A stretch of DNA of 64,000 nt from assembly GCF_001890925.1 (NCBI RefSeq), contig NZ_MLCB01000201.1, positions 1 to 64,000 of the forward strand. The letters run 5' to 3'. The position numbers and the translations under genes are program-made. How positions within the stretch are numbered: position 1 is the first letter of the stretch; every line of letters begins with the position of its first letter. A model generated the notes under the pieces. It saw only the letters and a program-made list of their open reading frames with translations, did no database searches and had not been told where the DNA came from. Below, piece after piece: positions 27,717-37,383 of the stretch. Origin of the DNA: Planktotalea frisia (GTDB lineage: Bacteria > Pseudomonadota > Alphaproteobacteria > Rhodobacterales > Rhodobacteraceae).

Positions 27717-27721
27717 CAAAC

Positions 27722-29179
27722 ATGCCCTATCCCACACAACCCACCGCCAGCCATTTTATCAATGGGGCTTATGTCGAAGACACCGCAGGCGTTGAAATCC
27801 CCGTGATTTACCCCGCAACTGGCGCGCAAATCGCAGTTGTGCATGAAGCAACACCTGCGATTATCGAGCACGCGATCACATCGGCCAAAGCTGCGCAAAA
27901 AGCTTGGGCTGCGATATCAGGAACCGAGCGGGGCCGCATTTTGCGCCGCGCCGCTGATATGATTCGAGAGCGCAACTATGATCTGTCGGTTTTAGAGACT
28001 TACGATACAGGCAAACCCATGTCCGAAACGCTTTATGTGGATGCAACATCTGGCGCGGATGCGCTTGAGTATTTCGGTGGTTTAGCGGGTAGCCTTACGG
28101 GCGAGCATATCCAGTTGGGCGAGGATTGGGTCTACACCCGTCGCGAAGCACTGGGCCTGTGCGTCGGCATCGGCGCTTGGAACTACCCTACTCAAATTGC
28201 ATGCTGGAAAGGCGCGCCTGCGCTGGCGTGTGGCAATGCGATGATCTTTAAGCCGTCCGAGACAACGCCGCTTTGTGCGCTCAAAGTCGCGGAGATCCTG
28301 CATGAAGCTGGTTTGCCCGCAGGGTTATATAATGTGATCCAAGGGACAGGTGCAGTCGGTGCGCCACTTGTCACAGACCCGCGCGTGGACAAGGTGTCGC
28401 TTACCGGCTCCGTTCCTACAGGTCGCAAAGTTTATGCAGCGGCTGCGGAAGGGATAAAACACGTCACAATGGAACTTGGCGGTAAGTCTCCGCTGATCAT
28501 CTTTGATGATGCGAACCTTGAGGACGCTGTCGGCGGTGCGATCCTCGCGAATTTTTACAGCTCCGGCCAAGTCTGCTCCAATGGAACGCGCGTGTTTGTT
28601 CAAAAGGGTATCAAAGATGCGTTTTTGAAGCGCCTGCAAGATCGCTTGAACGAAGCAAAAATTGGCAATCCGATGGATGAAGCGACGAATTTCGGACCTA
28701 TGGTGTCAGAGCGTCAATTGAGCATCGTTCAAAGTTATATCGTCAGAGGCGAAGCTGAAGGCGCGCGGCTGGTCTGTGGCGGGAAGCGGATCGAGCGTGA
28801 CGGGTATTTCCTTGAGCCAACCGTTTTTGCAGACGTGACGGATGATATGACCATCGCGCGCGAAGAAATTTTCGGACCAGTTATGGCGGTTCTGGATTTT
28901 GACACTGAAGAAGAAGCAATCACGCGGGCGAATGAAACTGAGTTCGGCCTGTCTGCTGGGGTGTTTACTTCAGATCTCACGCGTGGCCATCGCGTTATTG
29001 CGCAGATGGAAGCGGGGTCCTGCTTTATAAACTCTTATAATGATGCACCTGTTGAGGCCCCTTTTGGCGGTTCGAAAAACTCGGGCGTGGGCCGGGAAAA
29101 CTCCAAGGCGGCGATCGAACATTATAGCCAGATGAAATCAGTCTACGTTCGTATGGGGGCCGTCGATGCTCCGTTTTAA
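27722..29179 (+). CDS. betB: Betaine-aldehyde dehydrogenase BetB
   Basis: This 485-residue aldehyde dehydrogenase has [20 protein letters not shown], the catalytic Glu block [20 protein letters not shown] and the catalytic Cys block [20 protein letters not shown]; the [10 protein letters not shown] string is characteristic of BetB. It oxidises betaine aldehyde to glycine betaine with NAD. ATG 27722 is preceded by CGGAGG, provided by the intergenic repeat. It is followed by an unusual twin hairpin before betA. Confidence 0.97.
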   Translation: MPYPTQPTASHFINGAYVEDTAGVEIPVIYPATGAQIAVVHEATPAIIEHAITSAKAAQKAWAAISGTERGRILRRAADMIRERNYDLSVLETYDTGKPMSETLYVDATSGADALEYFGGLAGSLTGEHIQLGEDWVYTRREALGLCVGIGAWNYPTQIACWKGAPALACGNAMIFKPSETTPLCALKVAEILHEAGLPAGLYNVIQGTGAVGAPLVTDPRVDKVSLTGSVPTGRKVYAAAAEGIKHVTMELGGKSPLIIFDDANLEDAVGGAILANFYSSGQVCSNGTRVFVQKGIKDAFLKRLQDRLNEAKIGNPMDEATNFGPMVSERQLSIVQSYIVRGEAEGARLVCGGKRIERDGYFLEPTVFADVTDDMTIAREEIFGPVMAVLDFDTEEEAITRANETEFGLSAGVFTSDLTRGHRVIAQMEAGSCFINSYNDAPVEAPFGGSKNSGVGRENSKAAIEHYSQMKSVYVRMGAVDAPF

Positions 29180-29189
29180 GAGCTGCAGC

Positions 29190-29239
29190 AAGTCTTTTGT
29201 AAAAGACTTGGGGAAATCTCTTTGCAAAGAGATTTGGGG
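29190..29239. repeat. Twin hairpin with GGGG spacers between betB and betA
   Basis: There are two perfect hairpins in tandem. The first is AAGTCTTTT-GT-AAAAGACTT, followed by GGGG. The second is AAATCTCTTT-GC-AAAGAGATTT, also followed by GGGG. The second ends 6 bases before the betA ATG, where a normal Shine-Dalgarno sequence is missing. There is no T-run, so it is not a classic terminator. Confidence 0.85.
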
Positions 29240-29245
29240 CGCGTG

Positions 29246-30895
29246 ATGCAAGCGGAGTATGTTATTGTCGGTGCGGGGTCTGCTGGATGTGCGATGGCTT
29301 ATCGCCTGTCGCAAGCAGGCCATTCCGTTATCGTAATCGAGTTTGGCGGTACTGACGCTGGACCGTTCATTCAAATGCCAGCCGCGCTTAGCTATCCAAT
29401 GAACATGAAGCGATACGATTGGGGGTACAGTTCCGAGCCGGAGCCGCATCTCAATAACCGTCGTTTGGCGTGTCCGCGTGGCAAAGTGATCGGTGGGTCG
29501 TCCTCTATCAACGGTATGGTCTACGTGCGCGGTCACGCGAAAGACTTTGATCATTGGGCTGAAAGCGGCGCAGACGGATGGTCTTATTCAGATGTGCTTC
29601 CTTATTATAAACGTATGGAAAGCTGGGATAGCGGCGGTCATGGCGGCGATCCTGACTGGCGTGGCAAGGATGGACCTTTGCACGTGACCCGCGGTCCGCG
29701 TGACAACCCATTGTTCAAAGCGTTTGTCGAGGCGGGTAAACAAGCAGGATATCACACGACGGGTGATTACAATGGCGCGCAACAAGAGGGCTTTGGCCCG
29801 ATGGAACAAACCGTGCATAAAGGGCGGCGATGGTCTGCAGCGAACGCGTATCTTCGCCCTGCTTTGAAAAACGGAAAATGCACTGTGGTAAGTGCTTTGG
29901 CAGAAAAAGTAGTGATCAAAGACGGTCGCGCCACAGGTGTGCAAGTGAGCGGTGGCGATGTTATTGAGGCCACGCGCGAAGTGATCCTTGCTGCAAGTTC
30001 GATCAATTCACCCAAACTTTTGATGCTCTCGGGGATTGGCCCTGCAAAACATCTCGCGGCGCACAGTATCGAAGTGATCGCGGATCGCGCGGGCGTCGGA
30101 CAGAACCTTCAGGATCATCTGGAGTTATATATCCAAATGGCAGCCTCTCAGCCGATCACGCTCTATAAGCATTGGAACCTTTTTTCCAAAGCATTGATCG
30201 GCGCGCAGTGGCTTTTCACAAAGACTGGCCTTGGGGCGTCCAACCAGTTTGAAAGTGCAGCGTTTGTACGCTCAAAAGCAGGTGTCGAGTATCCTGATAT
30301 CCAGTATCACTTTCTTCCCATTGCGGTGCGCTATGATGGACAAGCATCGGCGGAAGGTCATGGTTTCCAAGCTCATGTGGGTCCCATGCGCAGCCCTTCG
30401 CGCGGGGCTGTCACATTGCGTAGCAATGACCCAAATGACGCGCCGAAGATTGCGTTTAACTATATGAGCACCCCGCAGGATTGGGAGGATTTCCGCACCT
30501 GTATTCGCCTCACACGTGAAGTGTTTGCGCAAAAAGCGTTTGCGCCTTTCGTGAAACATGAAATTCAGCCGGGTGCCGATGTGCAAAGCGACGCTGAACT
30601 TGATGCGTTCATTGCAGAGCATGCAGAGAGTGCTTATCACCCGTGCGGCACTTGCAAGATGGGGCGCGTGGATGATCCGATGGCCGTTGTCGATCCGGAG
30701 TGTCGGGTCATCGGCGTCGAGGGTTTACGCGTTGCTGATAGCTCTATTTTTCCGCGCATTACCAACGGAAACCTTAATGGCCCGTCAATCATGGTGGGAG
30801 AGAAGGCCGCGGATCACATATTGGGTGTGGATATGTTGCCAAAAAGCAATGAGCGCCCATGGTTGCATCCTGACTGGGAACATCAGCAGCGTTAA
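29246..30895 (+). CDS. betA: Choline dehydrogenase BetA
   Basis: This 549-residue GMC oxidoreductase has an N-terminal FAD-binding motif ([20 protein letters not shown]), the GMC signature [20 protein letters not shown], the second signature region [20 protein letters not shown], and the C-terminal HPCGTCKMG with [20 protein letters not shown], which holds the active-site His-Asn pair. It oxidises choline to betaine aldehyde at the inner membrane. ATG 29246 gives the normal N-terminus; the upstream GGGGCGCG is a poor ribosome-binding site and the twin hairpin may control expression. Last gene of the operon. Confidence 0.97.
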   Translation: MQAEYVIVGAGSAGCAMAYRLSQAGHSVIVIEFGGTDAGPFIQMPAALSYPMNMKRYDWGYSSEPEPHLNNRRLACPRGKVIGGSSSINGMVYVRGHAKDFDHWAESGADGWSYSDVLPYYKRMESWDSGGHGGDPDWRGKDGPLHVTRGPRDNPLFKAFVEAGKQAGYHTTGDYNGAQQEGFGPMEQTVHKGRRWSAANAYLRPALKNGKCTVVSALAEKVVIKDGRATGVQVSGGDVIEATREVILAASSINSPKLLMLSGIGPAKHLAAHSIEVIADRAGVGQNLQDHLELYIQMAASQPITLYKHWNLFSKALIGAQWLFTKTGLGASNQFESAAFVRSKAGVEYPDIQYHFLPIAVRYDGQASAEGHGFQAHVGPMRSPSRGAVTLRSNDPNDAPKIAFNYMSTPQDWEDFRTCIRLTREVFAQKAFAPFVKHEIQPGADVQSDAELDAFIAEHAESAYHPCGTCKMGRVDDPMAVVDPECRVIGVEGLRVADSSIFPRITNGNLNGPSIMVGEKAADHILGVDMLPKSNERPWLHPDWEHQQR

Positions 30896-30914
30896 ATTGT
30901 TTGAGAGTTCGGGA

Positions 30915-30965
30915 ACGAGGGGCCAGCCCCTCGTGATCCCCGGGATATTTGTAAAGAGAGGATGC
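30915..30965. repeat. Hairpin plus dispersed motif, loose copy
   Basis: An 8-bp stem (ACGAGGGG-CCAG-CCCCTCGT, 30915-30934) is followed by GATCCCCGGGATATTTGTAA and AGAGAGGATG. The arrangement, a GGGG-CCAG-CCCC hairpin and then a CCCC-GG-TATTTG-AAAGA motif, matches the block at 53781-53841. It lies 20 bases after the betA stop and may end bet transcription. Confidence 0.65.
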
Positions 30966-31041
30966 GAAGCGTTTACGCTTTGTTAACGCAAGTTAACGAA
31001 TTGAATTGATGTATCGGGTATCCCGAGGGCATATCTGTTGG

Positions 31042-31692
31042 ATGTTCAGAATTTGTTTATTCATTTGTGTTCTCTTAGGTGCAACATCGGTCGCGGCGGA
31101 CGTGACAGGGAAGGTTCGTGTGATTGATGGCGACACGTTTGATGTGGCTGCTCAACGCGTGCGCATCTTTGGAATTGATGCCCCTGAGAGCAAACAAACC
31201 TGCGAAACAGAACAGGGAACGACTTGGGCGTGTGGTGCTTGGGTGAGCGCGCAAGTGGCGGCGTTGTATGATGGCAAACGCGCTATTTGTCGCGAAGAAG
31301 ATCGTGATCGCTATGACCGCATCGTCGCGCGGTGTGAGATTGCGGGACGTGATGTCGGACAACAGCTGGTTTCCAGCGGTTTAGCGTTTGCCTATCGCAA
31401 GTATTCGATGCGGTATGATTTGGATGAAAAAGGCGCCGCGGTGAACGATCTTGGCTTGCATGGTTCGCGTGTTCAAAGGCCTGCGCAATACCGAGCAACG
31501 CAAGCAAAGGGCCGGATTCCGCCAAACCGGAACTGCGTGATAAAAGGCAATATTACAAAGAGTGGATACATTTATCATATGCCCGGTCAGCGTGATTATG
31601 AGCGTACGGGTATCAATGAGGCGAAAGGGGAACGTTGGTTTTGCTCACAGCTTCAAGCGCGCGTGGCGGGTTGGCGAAAAGCACGGCGCTGA
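31042..31692 (+). CDS. Thermonuclease-family (SNase-like) secreted nuclease
   Basis: About 216 residues begin with a signal peptide (MFRICLFICVLLGATSVAA) followed by a staphylococcal-nuclease fold: GKVRVIDGDTFDVAAQRVRI (metal Asp), FGIDAPE, DRDRYDRIVARCEIAGRDVG and LVSSGLAFAYRKYS. The catalytic Arg-Glu-Arg arrangement appears as R in VRIFGID, E in DAPES and R in YDRIVARC. The C-terminal part (residues 140-216) has NRNCVIKGNITKSGYIYHMP and ERWFCSQ, an extra Cys-containing region seen in many Rhodobacteraceae members. It is predicted to act outside the cytoplasm. Alternative starts up to 31009 exist. Confidence 0.85.
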   Translation: MFRICLFICVLLGATSVAADVTGKVRVIDGDTFDVAAQRVRIFGIDAPESKQTCETEQGTTWACGAWVSAQVAALYDGKRAICREEDRDRYDRIVARCEIAGRDVGQQLVSSGLAFAYRKYSMRYDLDEKGAAVNDLGLHGSRVQRPAQYRATQAKGRIPPNRNCVIKGNITKSGYIYHMPGQRDYERTGINEAKGERWFCSQLQARVAGWRKARR

Positions 31693-31693
31693 C

Positions 31694-32536
31694 CTAATAC
31701 GCGCCGTAAGTGTTAATGAAACGCCATAGTTTTGGCATTGTGTCGCTGCGCCATGTGCCGCTATGCGAACCGCCTTTGACGGCCACGAAGTTTTTGTCCT
31801 TATGAGGCGCGGCTTTGAAGATGGCTTGCCCCATGCGCATCGGTGTTACTTCGTCAGCGGTTCCGTGAAGGACGAGGGTCGGCATTGTCAAAGCGTGACC
31901 ACGTGACAGGCTTTCCCAACGGTCAGAGATGCGCGAAATTAGGGTGTCAGGAACATCAGTGACTGCGCGCGCCATATCCGGGATCGACGAGAAGGGGGCT
32001 TCTAGGATCACGCCTGAGGGGCGTTGAGCTTCGCTTAACTTTGCCAAAAGCGCAATTGCGACTGCGCTGCCAAGGCTCTCTCCGTATAAGATCAAGTTTC
32101 GCGGCGCGCGCAGAGGCACGTACTTGCCCGCGTTTAGATAAAGGTGAAGTGCGTCGTTTGTGATTGCGGTTTCAGACGGCACACCAGTGCTCCCAGAGGA
32201 GCCACGATATGACATGGCAAGCACGTCGAACCCTTGGGCTTGCATCTGTTTGAACCGTTCTGCGCGCAGGGCCAAATTGCCAGCATTTCCATGGAAATAC
32301 AGGACTGTTGCGCGAGATTTACCTGTCGCGGGCACGCTCCAAACGACGATTGAAGCGCTCGGATGATCGATGCGGTGCTCTGTCGTATTCGGCAAACCAA
32401 GTCGCGCTGGATCCACATGTTCTGGTGAGAGTGGATAGATCATTTTGCGCTCTATCGCCTTGAGCGGAAGCAGATCGAGCAATCCAGCATGCGCTGTGAT
32501 TGGCAAGAAAAACAAAAGCGTTAGCAAAATTTTCAT
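31694..32536 (-). CDS. Alpha/beta hydrolase with signal peptide
   Basis: This 280-residue protein starts with a signal-like segment (MKILLTLLFFLPITAHA). The hydrolase fold follows: VLYFHGNAGNLALRAERFKQ (oxyanion region), the nucleophile elbow LYGESLGSAVA (GESLG), and candidate acid and His residues in LVLHGTADEVTPMRMG and VKGGSHSGTW. It resembles the BEM46/ABHD13-like group. Substrate unknown. Its ATG shares a base with the stop of the upstream pccR-like gene, so it is probably expressed with it. Confidence 0.88.
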   Translation of the reverse strand: MKILLTLLFFLPITAHAGLLDLLPLKAIERKMIYPLSPEHVDPARLGLPNTTEHRIDHPSASIVVWSVPATGKSRATVLYFHGNAGNLALRAERFKQMQAQGFDVLAMSYRGSSGSTGVPSETAITNDALHLYLNAGKYVPLRAPRNLILYGESLGSAVAIALLAKLSEAQRPSGVILEAPFSSIPDMARAVTDVPDTLISRISDRWESLSRGHALTMPTLVLHGTADEVTPMRMGQAIFKAAPHKDKNFVAVKGGSHSGTWRSDTMPKLWRFINTYGAY

Positions 32537-33936
32537 TAACCGACCTCATAAGGAAGAACATCGCGGCGATTACTGTCAACGCGCAATCGGCGTTCAAGAG
32601 GTGGCACAGAACGTTGATGGCAGTTCACGCGCTCACATATCCGGCAGGAGATACCTATGGGTTCATAAGCACTAGCATTCGAAATATCGAGGCTATCAGC
32701 ATACACCAATTGTCCCGCGTGGGTCACTTCGCATCCAAGTGCGATGGCAAAGCGACGTGATGGTGCGCCAAAAGAGCCGCCGGGCTTTAGAACGTCGTGC
32801 GCGAGAGAGATGTAGCGCACACCATCCGGCGTTTCTGCAAGCTGCCTTATGAACCGACCTGGTGTTTCGAAAGCGCGATGCACGTTCCACAAAGGGCAAG
32901 CCCCGCCAAAACGCGCAAACTGCAAGCGTGTTGCGCTGTGGCGTTTGGTGATGGAGCCAGCTTGATCGACACGAACAAAGAAGAATGGAACACCTTTGGC
33001 ACCGGGTCTTTGAAGCGTCGAAAGACGGTGTGCGACCTGTTCAATGGATGCGCCGAAAAGCATCGCGAGCCGTTCTAGGTCGTGTCGTGTTTCGCGAGCT
33101 GCATCCAAAAATGGGCCGTAGGGCATCAGGGCAGCACCAGCATAGTAGTTTGCAAGTCCGATCTTTGCGATCGCGCGCGCTTCTACCGTTTGAAAGCGGG
33201 CAAGATCAAGTGTCGCTTCGAGTAGTTTTTCTTGAGCAATTAGAGCAAGTTGAACGAGAATTTGGAAGCTTTGTGTAGCTGGCGCAGTGTGCTGGGAGAT
33301 TGTTAAGACACGCGTCTCTGGATCGAAATGGCGCACCGCATCCACAGGCGCGAACTTCAGTGAAATATTATGTTGCCTGAAGGTGGCGATAGCGCGTTCT
33401 CGGATCGTTGCCTCTTTAGGACCAGTCGAACTAAAATGCTCTGCGGCACGGTCCATCGCATCGATGTAGTTATCGCAATAGTGGAAAAAATCACGCACAT
33501 CTTCCCAAGGACTGGGCTGCAATTGCCCGTCGTCCCGCCCTAGTGCTTCATCTAGTGACGCAAGACGTTCGTGGGTTTGGCGATACGCACGGTGAAGTTC
33601 CAAGAAAGCACGCGCGAGAGCAGGGGCGTTTGACGCTGTCAGGCGCAAATCAGCGAGCGGCGGTTCGACGGAGTCGAGCACAGGATCAGCAAGAGCTTCA
33701 CGCATGTCGGTCACGAGACGCTCCGCATCGCCAGAACTTAATTCGGTAACATCGAAACCGAATTCTTGCGCAAGCGCGAGCACAACAGTGGTCGAAAGCG
33801 GGCGCTTGTTGTTTTCCATCTGGTTCAAATAGGGCAATGACACGCCCAGTTTCGCAGCAAAGTCCTTTTGCGTTAGTGCGACTTGTCCGCGCAATTCACG
33901 CAGCTTCGATCCAGCATAGATTTTTTGAAGGGCCAT
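32536..33936 (-). CDS. pccR: ScfR-family regulator, PccR-like (XRE HTH + IrrE-like + DUF2083)
   Basis: This 466-residue protein has an N-terminal HTH_3 (LRELRGQVALTQKDFAAKLG, SLPYLNQMENNKRPLSTTVV), a middle IrrE/ImmA-like domain, and a C-terminal DUF2083 domain with Cys residues (ISCRICERVNCHQRSVPPLE). This is the architecture of RamB and of the short-chain fatty acyl-CoA regulators. PccR of Rhodobacter sphaeroides, of this family, activates propionyl-CoA carboxylase genes. Here the gene lies 1.5 kb from pccB with TTTGCAAA-type sites in front of both genes, so the PccR name is an inference from family and context. Confidence 0.85.
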   Translation of the reverse strand: MALQKIYAGSKLRELRGQVALTQKDFAAKLGVSLPYLNQMENNKRPLSTTVVLALAQEFGFDVTELSSGDAERLVTDMREALADPVLDSVEPPLADLRLTASNAPALARAFLELHRAYRQTHERLASLDEALGRDDGQLQPSPWEDVRDFFHYCDNYIDAMDRAAEHFSSTGPKEATIRERAIATFRQHNISLKFAPVDAVRHFDPETRVLTISQHTAPATQSFQILVQLALIAQEKLLEATLDLARFQTVEARAIAKIGLANYYAGAALMPYGPFLDAARETRHDLERLAMLFGASIEQVAHRLSTLQRPGAKGVPFFFVRVDQAGSITKRHSATRLQFARFGGACPLWNVHRAFETPGRFIRQLAETPDGVRYISLAHDVLKPGGSFGAPSRRFAIALGCEVTHAGQLVYADSLDISNASAYEPIGISCRICERVNCHQRSVPPLERRLRVDSNRRDVLPYEVG

Positions 33937-33954
33937 ATCATGCCTCTTAGCAGA

Positions 33955-33984
33955 TTTGCATTACGCTACACTAAGCTTTGCAAA
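33955..33984. promoter_or_regulatory. TTTGCA/TTTGCAAA pair upstream of the pccR-like gene
   Basis: TTTGCA at 33955-33960 and TTTGCAAA at 33977-33984 lie 19-48 bases upstream of the regulator start, 22 bases apart. A similar pair, 25 bases apart, is upstream of pccB. ScfR regulators bind TTTGCAAA-like motifs, so this is a likely autoregulatory site. Confidence 0.6.
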
Positions 33985-34001
33985 GCGCTCACTGCAAGGG
34001 A

Positions 34002-35216
34002 TCAAGCACCTATGGCTTTTGCGCGCCGTATCACAAAGGCTGCTGCAAGCAGCCCGCCCGCAGTGCTTGCGACCATCAGCCAAAGGACAGGCATGGCAGA
34101 GTCTTTGCCCGTCAAAATAATGCCTGCGAGCGCAGATAGAATTGCGCCAAAGCCGATCATTATTGCGCCGCCAAGCCCGGAAGCGGTTCCCGCCAGATGC
34201 GGTCGAACCGAGAGCATACCTGATGTCGCATTTGGAATTGTCATACCATTGCCGATGCCTACAATCGTCATAAAGCCGAAAAAGCTGGCAGGTGTGCCCA
34301 ATCCGACCCCGAATACAAGCAATGAAGCGGCGGTCGCGAGGGTTGCGACCAGCGCGCCAAAGAACACCATGTTGTCAATGCCGATGCGCGTTGAATAGCG
34401 ACCGGAGACAAAATTCCCCAAGAAATACCCAAAAGCTGGCGAGCCAAAATAAAATCCAAGCACAGCGGGCGAGAGCATGAAAATCTTTGTTCCAACGTAG
34501 GGTGCGCCGCCTAAATAGGCGAAAAATGCGCCAGAGGTCAGGCCGGACGCAATTGAGTATCCCCAAAAACGCGGGGATGCGAAGAGTTCGGGGTAGTGGC
34601 CGAATTGTTGGCGCAGCGTTTCGCCTGTTGCGCGTTTTGTTTCGCCCTGATCGAAGTAGCACAGAGCGAACATGCCAAAGCCAGAGCCCGCCATCAGCCA
34701 AAAGCTTGCTTGCCAGCCGAAAGTTTCGTCAAGCACACCGCCCAACATCGGGCCAAGCATTGGCACCACGGCCATGCCCATTGTGACATAGCCAATCAGG
34801 GACGCAGCTTTGTCCGCCGTCACGACATCACGGATGATGGCGCGGCTGAGAACCATCGCGGTGACGATGATCGCTTGGGCCATGCGAAACAGTAAAAATA
34901 CCGTCGCGTTTGGCGCATAAACGCAACCCACAGAGGCGATGGTGAACAGCGCCAAGCCCCACAGAATTACAGGTCTGCGCCCTAAATTGTCCGAGATGGG
35001 ACCGATGATAATCTGGAGCACTGCATTCATCGCGAAATACGCGGCGACTGACATTTGCAAGACCCAGTATTCGGTTTCGAAATGCAGTGCCATATTCGGC
35101 AAGGATGGTAAAAACACATTCATCGCGAGTGCAGAAACGCCTGCGAGCAATATGAGTGTAATGATATGGGGCGGTGTTGCTCTATCGAGAAGACGCGCGG
35201 AGTAAGAGTCGTTCAT
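34002..35216 (-). CDS. Bcr/CflA-family MFS drug-resistance transporter
   Basis: This 404-residue protein has twelve hydrophobic segments. The N-terminal helix (ITLILLAGVSALAMNVFLPS LPNM region) and the MFS loop motif PISDNLGRRPVILWGLALFT are those of the Bcr/CflA group, which are inner-membrane proton-driven exporters of drugs or small metabolites such as sulfonamides and cysteine. The substrate cannot be read. It lies between the pccR-like gene, reading the same way, and the divergent pccB gene; the shared upstream region holds several TTTGCAA sites. Confidence 0.92.
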   Translation of the reverse strand: MNDSYSARLLDRATPPHIITLILLAGVSALAMNVFLPSLPNMALHFETEYWVLQMSVAAYFAMNAVLQIIIGPISDNLGRRPVILWGLALFTIASVGCVYAPNATVFLLFRMAQAIIVTAMVLSRAIIRDVVTADKAASLIGYVTMGMAVVPMLGPMLGGVLDETFGWQASFWLMAGSGFGMFALCYFDQGETKRATGETLRQQFGHYPELFASPRFWGYSIASGLTSGAFFAYLGGAPYVGTKIFMLSPAVLGFYFGSPAFGYFLGNFVSGRYSTRIGIDNMVFFGALVATLATAASLLVFGVGLGTPASFFGFMTIVGIGNGMTIPNATSGMLSVRPHLAGTASGLGGAIMIGFGAILSALAGIILTGKDSAMPVLWLMVASTAGGLLAAAFVIRRAKAIGA

Positions 35217-35309
35217 GTCTTTGTTGTAGCGCGAAGCTCAGATTTGCAACAGCGACAAATCCAGCAAATCTAAAAGACGTCGCGACGCACTTGGTTAGCA
35301 ATTTTGCTA

Positions 35310-35342
35310 TTTGCAACTCAAAGATTAGCAGCTGTTTGCAAA
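35310..35342. promoter_or_regulatory. Candidate PccR operator upstream of pccB
   Basis: TTTGCAA at 35310-35316 and TTTGCAAA at 35335-35342 (immediately followed by TTTGCG) lie 128-160 bases upstream of pccB. A further TTTGCAA occurs at 35243-35249, near the divergent MFS gene. The match with the pair in front of the regulator suggests common control. Confidence 0.6.
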
Positions 35343-35469
35343 TTTGCGACAATTCGCTTTTTTTCTGCACCTGCACAGGGTACTCACCAGCGCTAACCAC
35401 CTGTTGCACAGGAGCCGACACGAATTGGCTCAGGATACGCGCCACAGCGGCGCACAGAAGGGACATGCA

Positions 35470-37002
35470 ATGAAAGATATTCTGCAAGAACTCTCCGAGC
35501 GCCGCGGTGCTGCACGACTTGGCGGCGGTCAAAAGCGCCTCGATAGCCAGCTTGCAAAAGGCAAACTGAGCGCGCGTGAGCGGATCGAGCTGTTGCTCGA
35601 TGAGGAGAGTTTTGAAGAATATGACATGTTCGTCACGCACCGTTGCACTGATTTTGGCATGGAAAACCAAAAGCCAGCCGGTGACGGTGTTGTAACGGGT
35701 TGGGGCACGATCAACGGGCGCATGGTCTATGTGTATTCGCAGGATTTCACGGTTCTTGGCGGTTCCGTGTCCGCAACGCATGCGAAAAAGATCTGCAAGA
35801 TCATGGACATGGCGATGCAAAATGGCGCGCCTGTTATTGGCATGAATGATTCAGGCGGTGCGCGTATCCAAGAGGGTGTCGACAGTCTTGGTGGATATGG
35901 CGAGATTTTTCAGCGCAATATCATGGCCTCAGGCGTCGTGCCGCAAATCTCGATGATCATGGGGCCTTGCGCGGGCGGCGCGGTCTACTCGCCTGCGATG
36001 ACCGACTTTATCTTTATGGTGAAGGACACGTCCTACATGTTCGTCACCGGCCCTGATGTGGTGAAAACTGTGACAAACGAGCAAGTCACAGCCGAAGAAC
36101 TTGGTGGCGCAAGCACGCATACCAAAAAGTCGTCTGTCGCGGATGCTGCGTTTGAAAACGATGTCGAGGCGATTGCAGAAGTGCGCCGATTGATTGATTT
36201 CTTGCCGCTGAGTAACCGTCAAAAGCCGCCTGTGCGTCCTTTCTTTGATGATGTTGCGCGCGTTGAGACATCGCTCGACACTTTGGTGCCGGACAACCCC
36301 AACCAGCCTTATGATATGAAAGAGCTGATCACAAAGATTGCCGATGAGGGTGATTTTTACGAAATTCAGGCTGATTTTGCAGGCAACATTCTGACTGGTT
36401 TTATCCGTCTCGAAGGGCAGACCGTTGGCGTTGTGGCGAACCAGCCATTGGTGCTTGCGGGCGTCCTTGATATTGACAGCTCGCGCAAAGCGGCGCGGTT
36501 CGTGCGGTTTTGTGATGCGTTTGAGATCCCGATTTTGTCTCTGGTGGACGTTCCCGGCTTCTTGCCCGGCACAACGCAAGAGTATCGCGGCGTGATCAAA
36601 CATGGCGCAAAACTGCTCTTTGCTTACGGCGAAGCAACCGTGCCAAAGGTGACACTGATCACGCGTAAAGCTTATGGTGGAGCGTATGTGGTTATGGCCT
36701 CCAAGCATTTGCAAGCGGATGTGAATTACGCGTGGCCTACTGCTGAAATCGCAGTGATGGGCGCGAAAGGCGCGACTGAAATTATCCACCGCGCCGATAT
36801 GGCCGACGCTGATAAAATTGCGCAACACGAAGCAGATTATAACGAGCGTTTCGCCAATCCTTTCGTCGCCGCCGAGCGTGGCTTTGTGGATGAGGTGATC
36901 CAGCCGCGTAGCACGCGTAAACGCATCAGCCGTGCCTTTGCTGCTTTGCGCAGCAAAAAGCAGACGATGCCGTGGAAAAAGCATAACAATATCCCGCTTT
37001 GA
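35470..37002 (+). CDS. pccB: Propionyl-CoA carboxylase, beta subunit (carboxyltransferase)
   Basis: This 510-residue protein starts [20 protein letters not shown] and has the carboxyltransferase core: [20 protein letters not shown] with [20 protein letters not shown] (first oxyanion site), and [20 protein letters not shown] with [15 protein letters not shown] (second). This is the PCC-beta type, which makes (S)-methylmalonyl-CoA from propionyl-CoA using carboxybiotin. ATG 35470 gives the standard N-terminus. The alpha subunit is 2.2 kb downstream on the same strand, after five small genes. Confidence 0.97.
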   Translation: MKDILQELSERRGAARLGGGQKRLDSQLAKGKLSARERIELLLDEESFEEYDMFVTHRCTDFGMENQKPAGDGVVTGWGTINGRMVYVYSQDFTVLGGSVSATHAKKICKIMDMAMQNGAPVIGMNDSGGARIQEGVDSLGGYGEIFQRNIMASGVVPQISMIMGPCAGGAVYSPAMTDFIFMVKDTSYMFVTGPDVVKTVTNEQVTAEELGGASTHTKKSSVADAAFENDVEAIAEVRRLIDFLPLSNRQKPPVRPFFDDVARVETSLDTLVPDNPNQPYDMKELITKIADEGDFYEIQADFAGNILTGFIRLEGQTVGVVANQPLVLAGVLDIDSSRKAARFVRFCDAFEIPILSLVDVPGFLPGTTQEYRGVIKHGAKLLFAYGEATVPKVTLITRKAYGGAYVVMASKHLQADVNYAWPTAEIAVMGAKGATEIIHRADMADADKIAQHEADYNERFANPFVAAERGFVDEVIQPRSTRKRISRAFAALRSKKQTMPWKKHNNIPL

Positions 37003-37035
37003 TCTGAGCGTATTTTGCAAGGACAGCACACGAAT

Positions 37036-37383
37036 ATGACGCAACGCATGTGGCATACGCAAACGGACGGCGACACGGTAACATTGGCGCGGGCGCTTCC
37101 TGCGCGTTTCGATGTCAGCGCAAGCGCGTCGTTTCCGATGTTGGCGCGCACACGTTTGGCGCATCAAATCCGTCAGGACATGTGGCGCGCTTTGCAAAAT
37201 ATTCGCGGGTTTTCGCCTGTCGTGCGCGTCGAACGCTCGGATGCTGGATTGCGCGTGACCGCGGGTGGGCGCGTGCCAAAGCCGATTAGCAAGCACATCG
37301 CAGAGCGGATCGAGGTTTTGCTCAACGATGAAGTCTTGCGTGCGCGCTGGATCAAATGTGCACAGGTTCGGATGACAGGATGA
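37036..37383 (+). CDS. Conserved hypothetical protein in the pcc locus
   Basis: This 115-residue protein begins MTQRMWHTQTDGDTVTLARA. It has a basic, mainly helical middle (FPMLARTRLAHQIRQDMWRA, LQNIRGFSPVVRVERSDAGL) and ends with HIAERIEVLLNDEVLRARWI. No signal peptide or membrane segment is seen. I do not recognise a characterised family. It is 33 bases downstream of pccB and its stop overlaps the start of the next gene, so it is clearly translated as part of this operon. Confidence 0.75.
   Translation: MTQRMWHTQTDGDTVTLARALPARFDVSASASFPMLARTRLAHQIRQDMWRALQNIRGFSPVVRVERSDAGLRVTAGGRVPKPISKHIAERIEVLLNDEVLRARWIKCAQVRMTG

Noticed and set aside
29219-29230. CTTTGCAAAG in the betB-betA gap as a PccR site
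   Set aside because: It is the tip of the second perfect hairpin, in an unrelated operon and without a partner site at the 22-25 base spacing.
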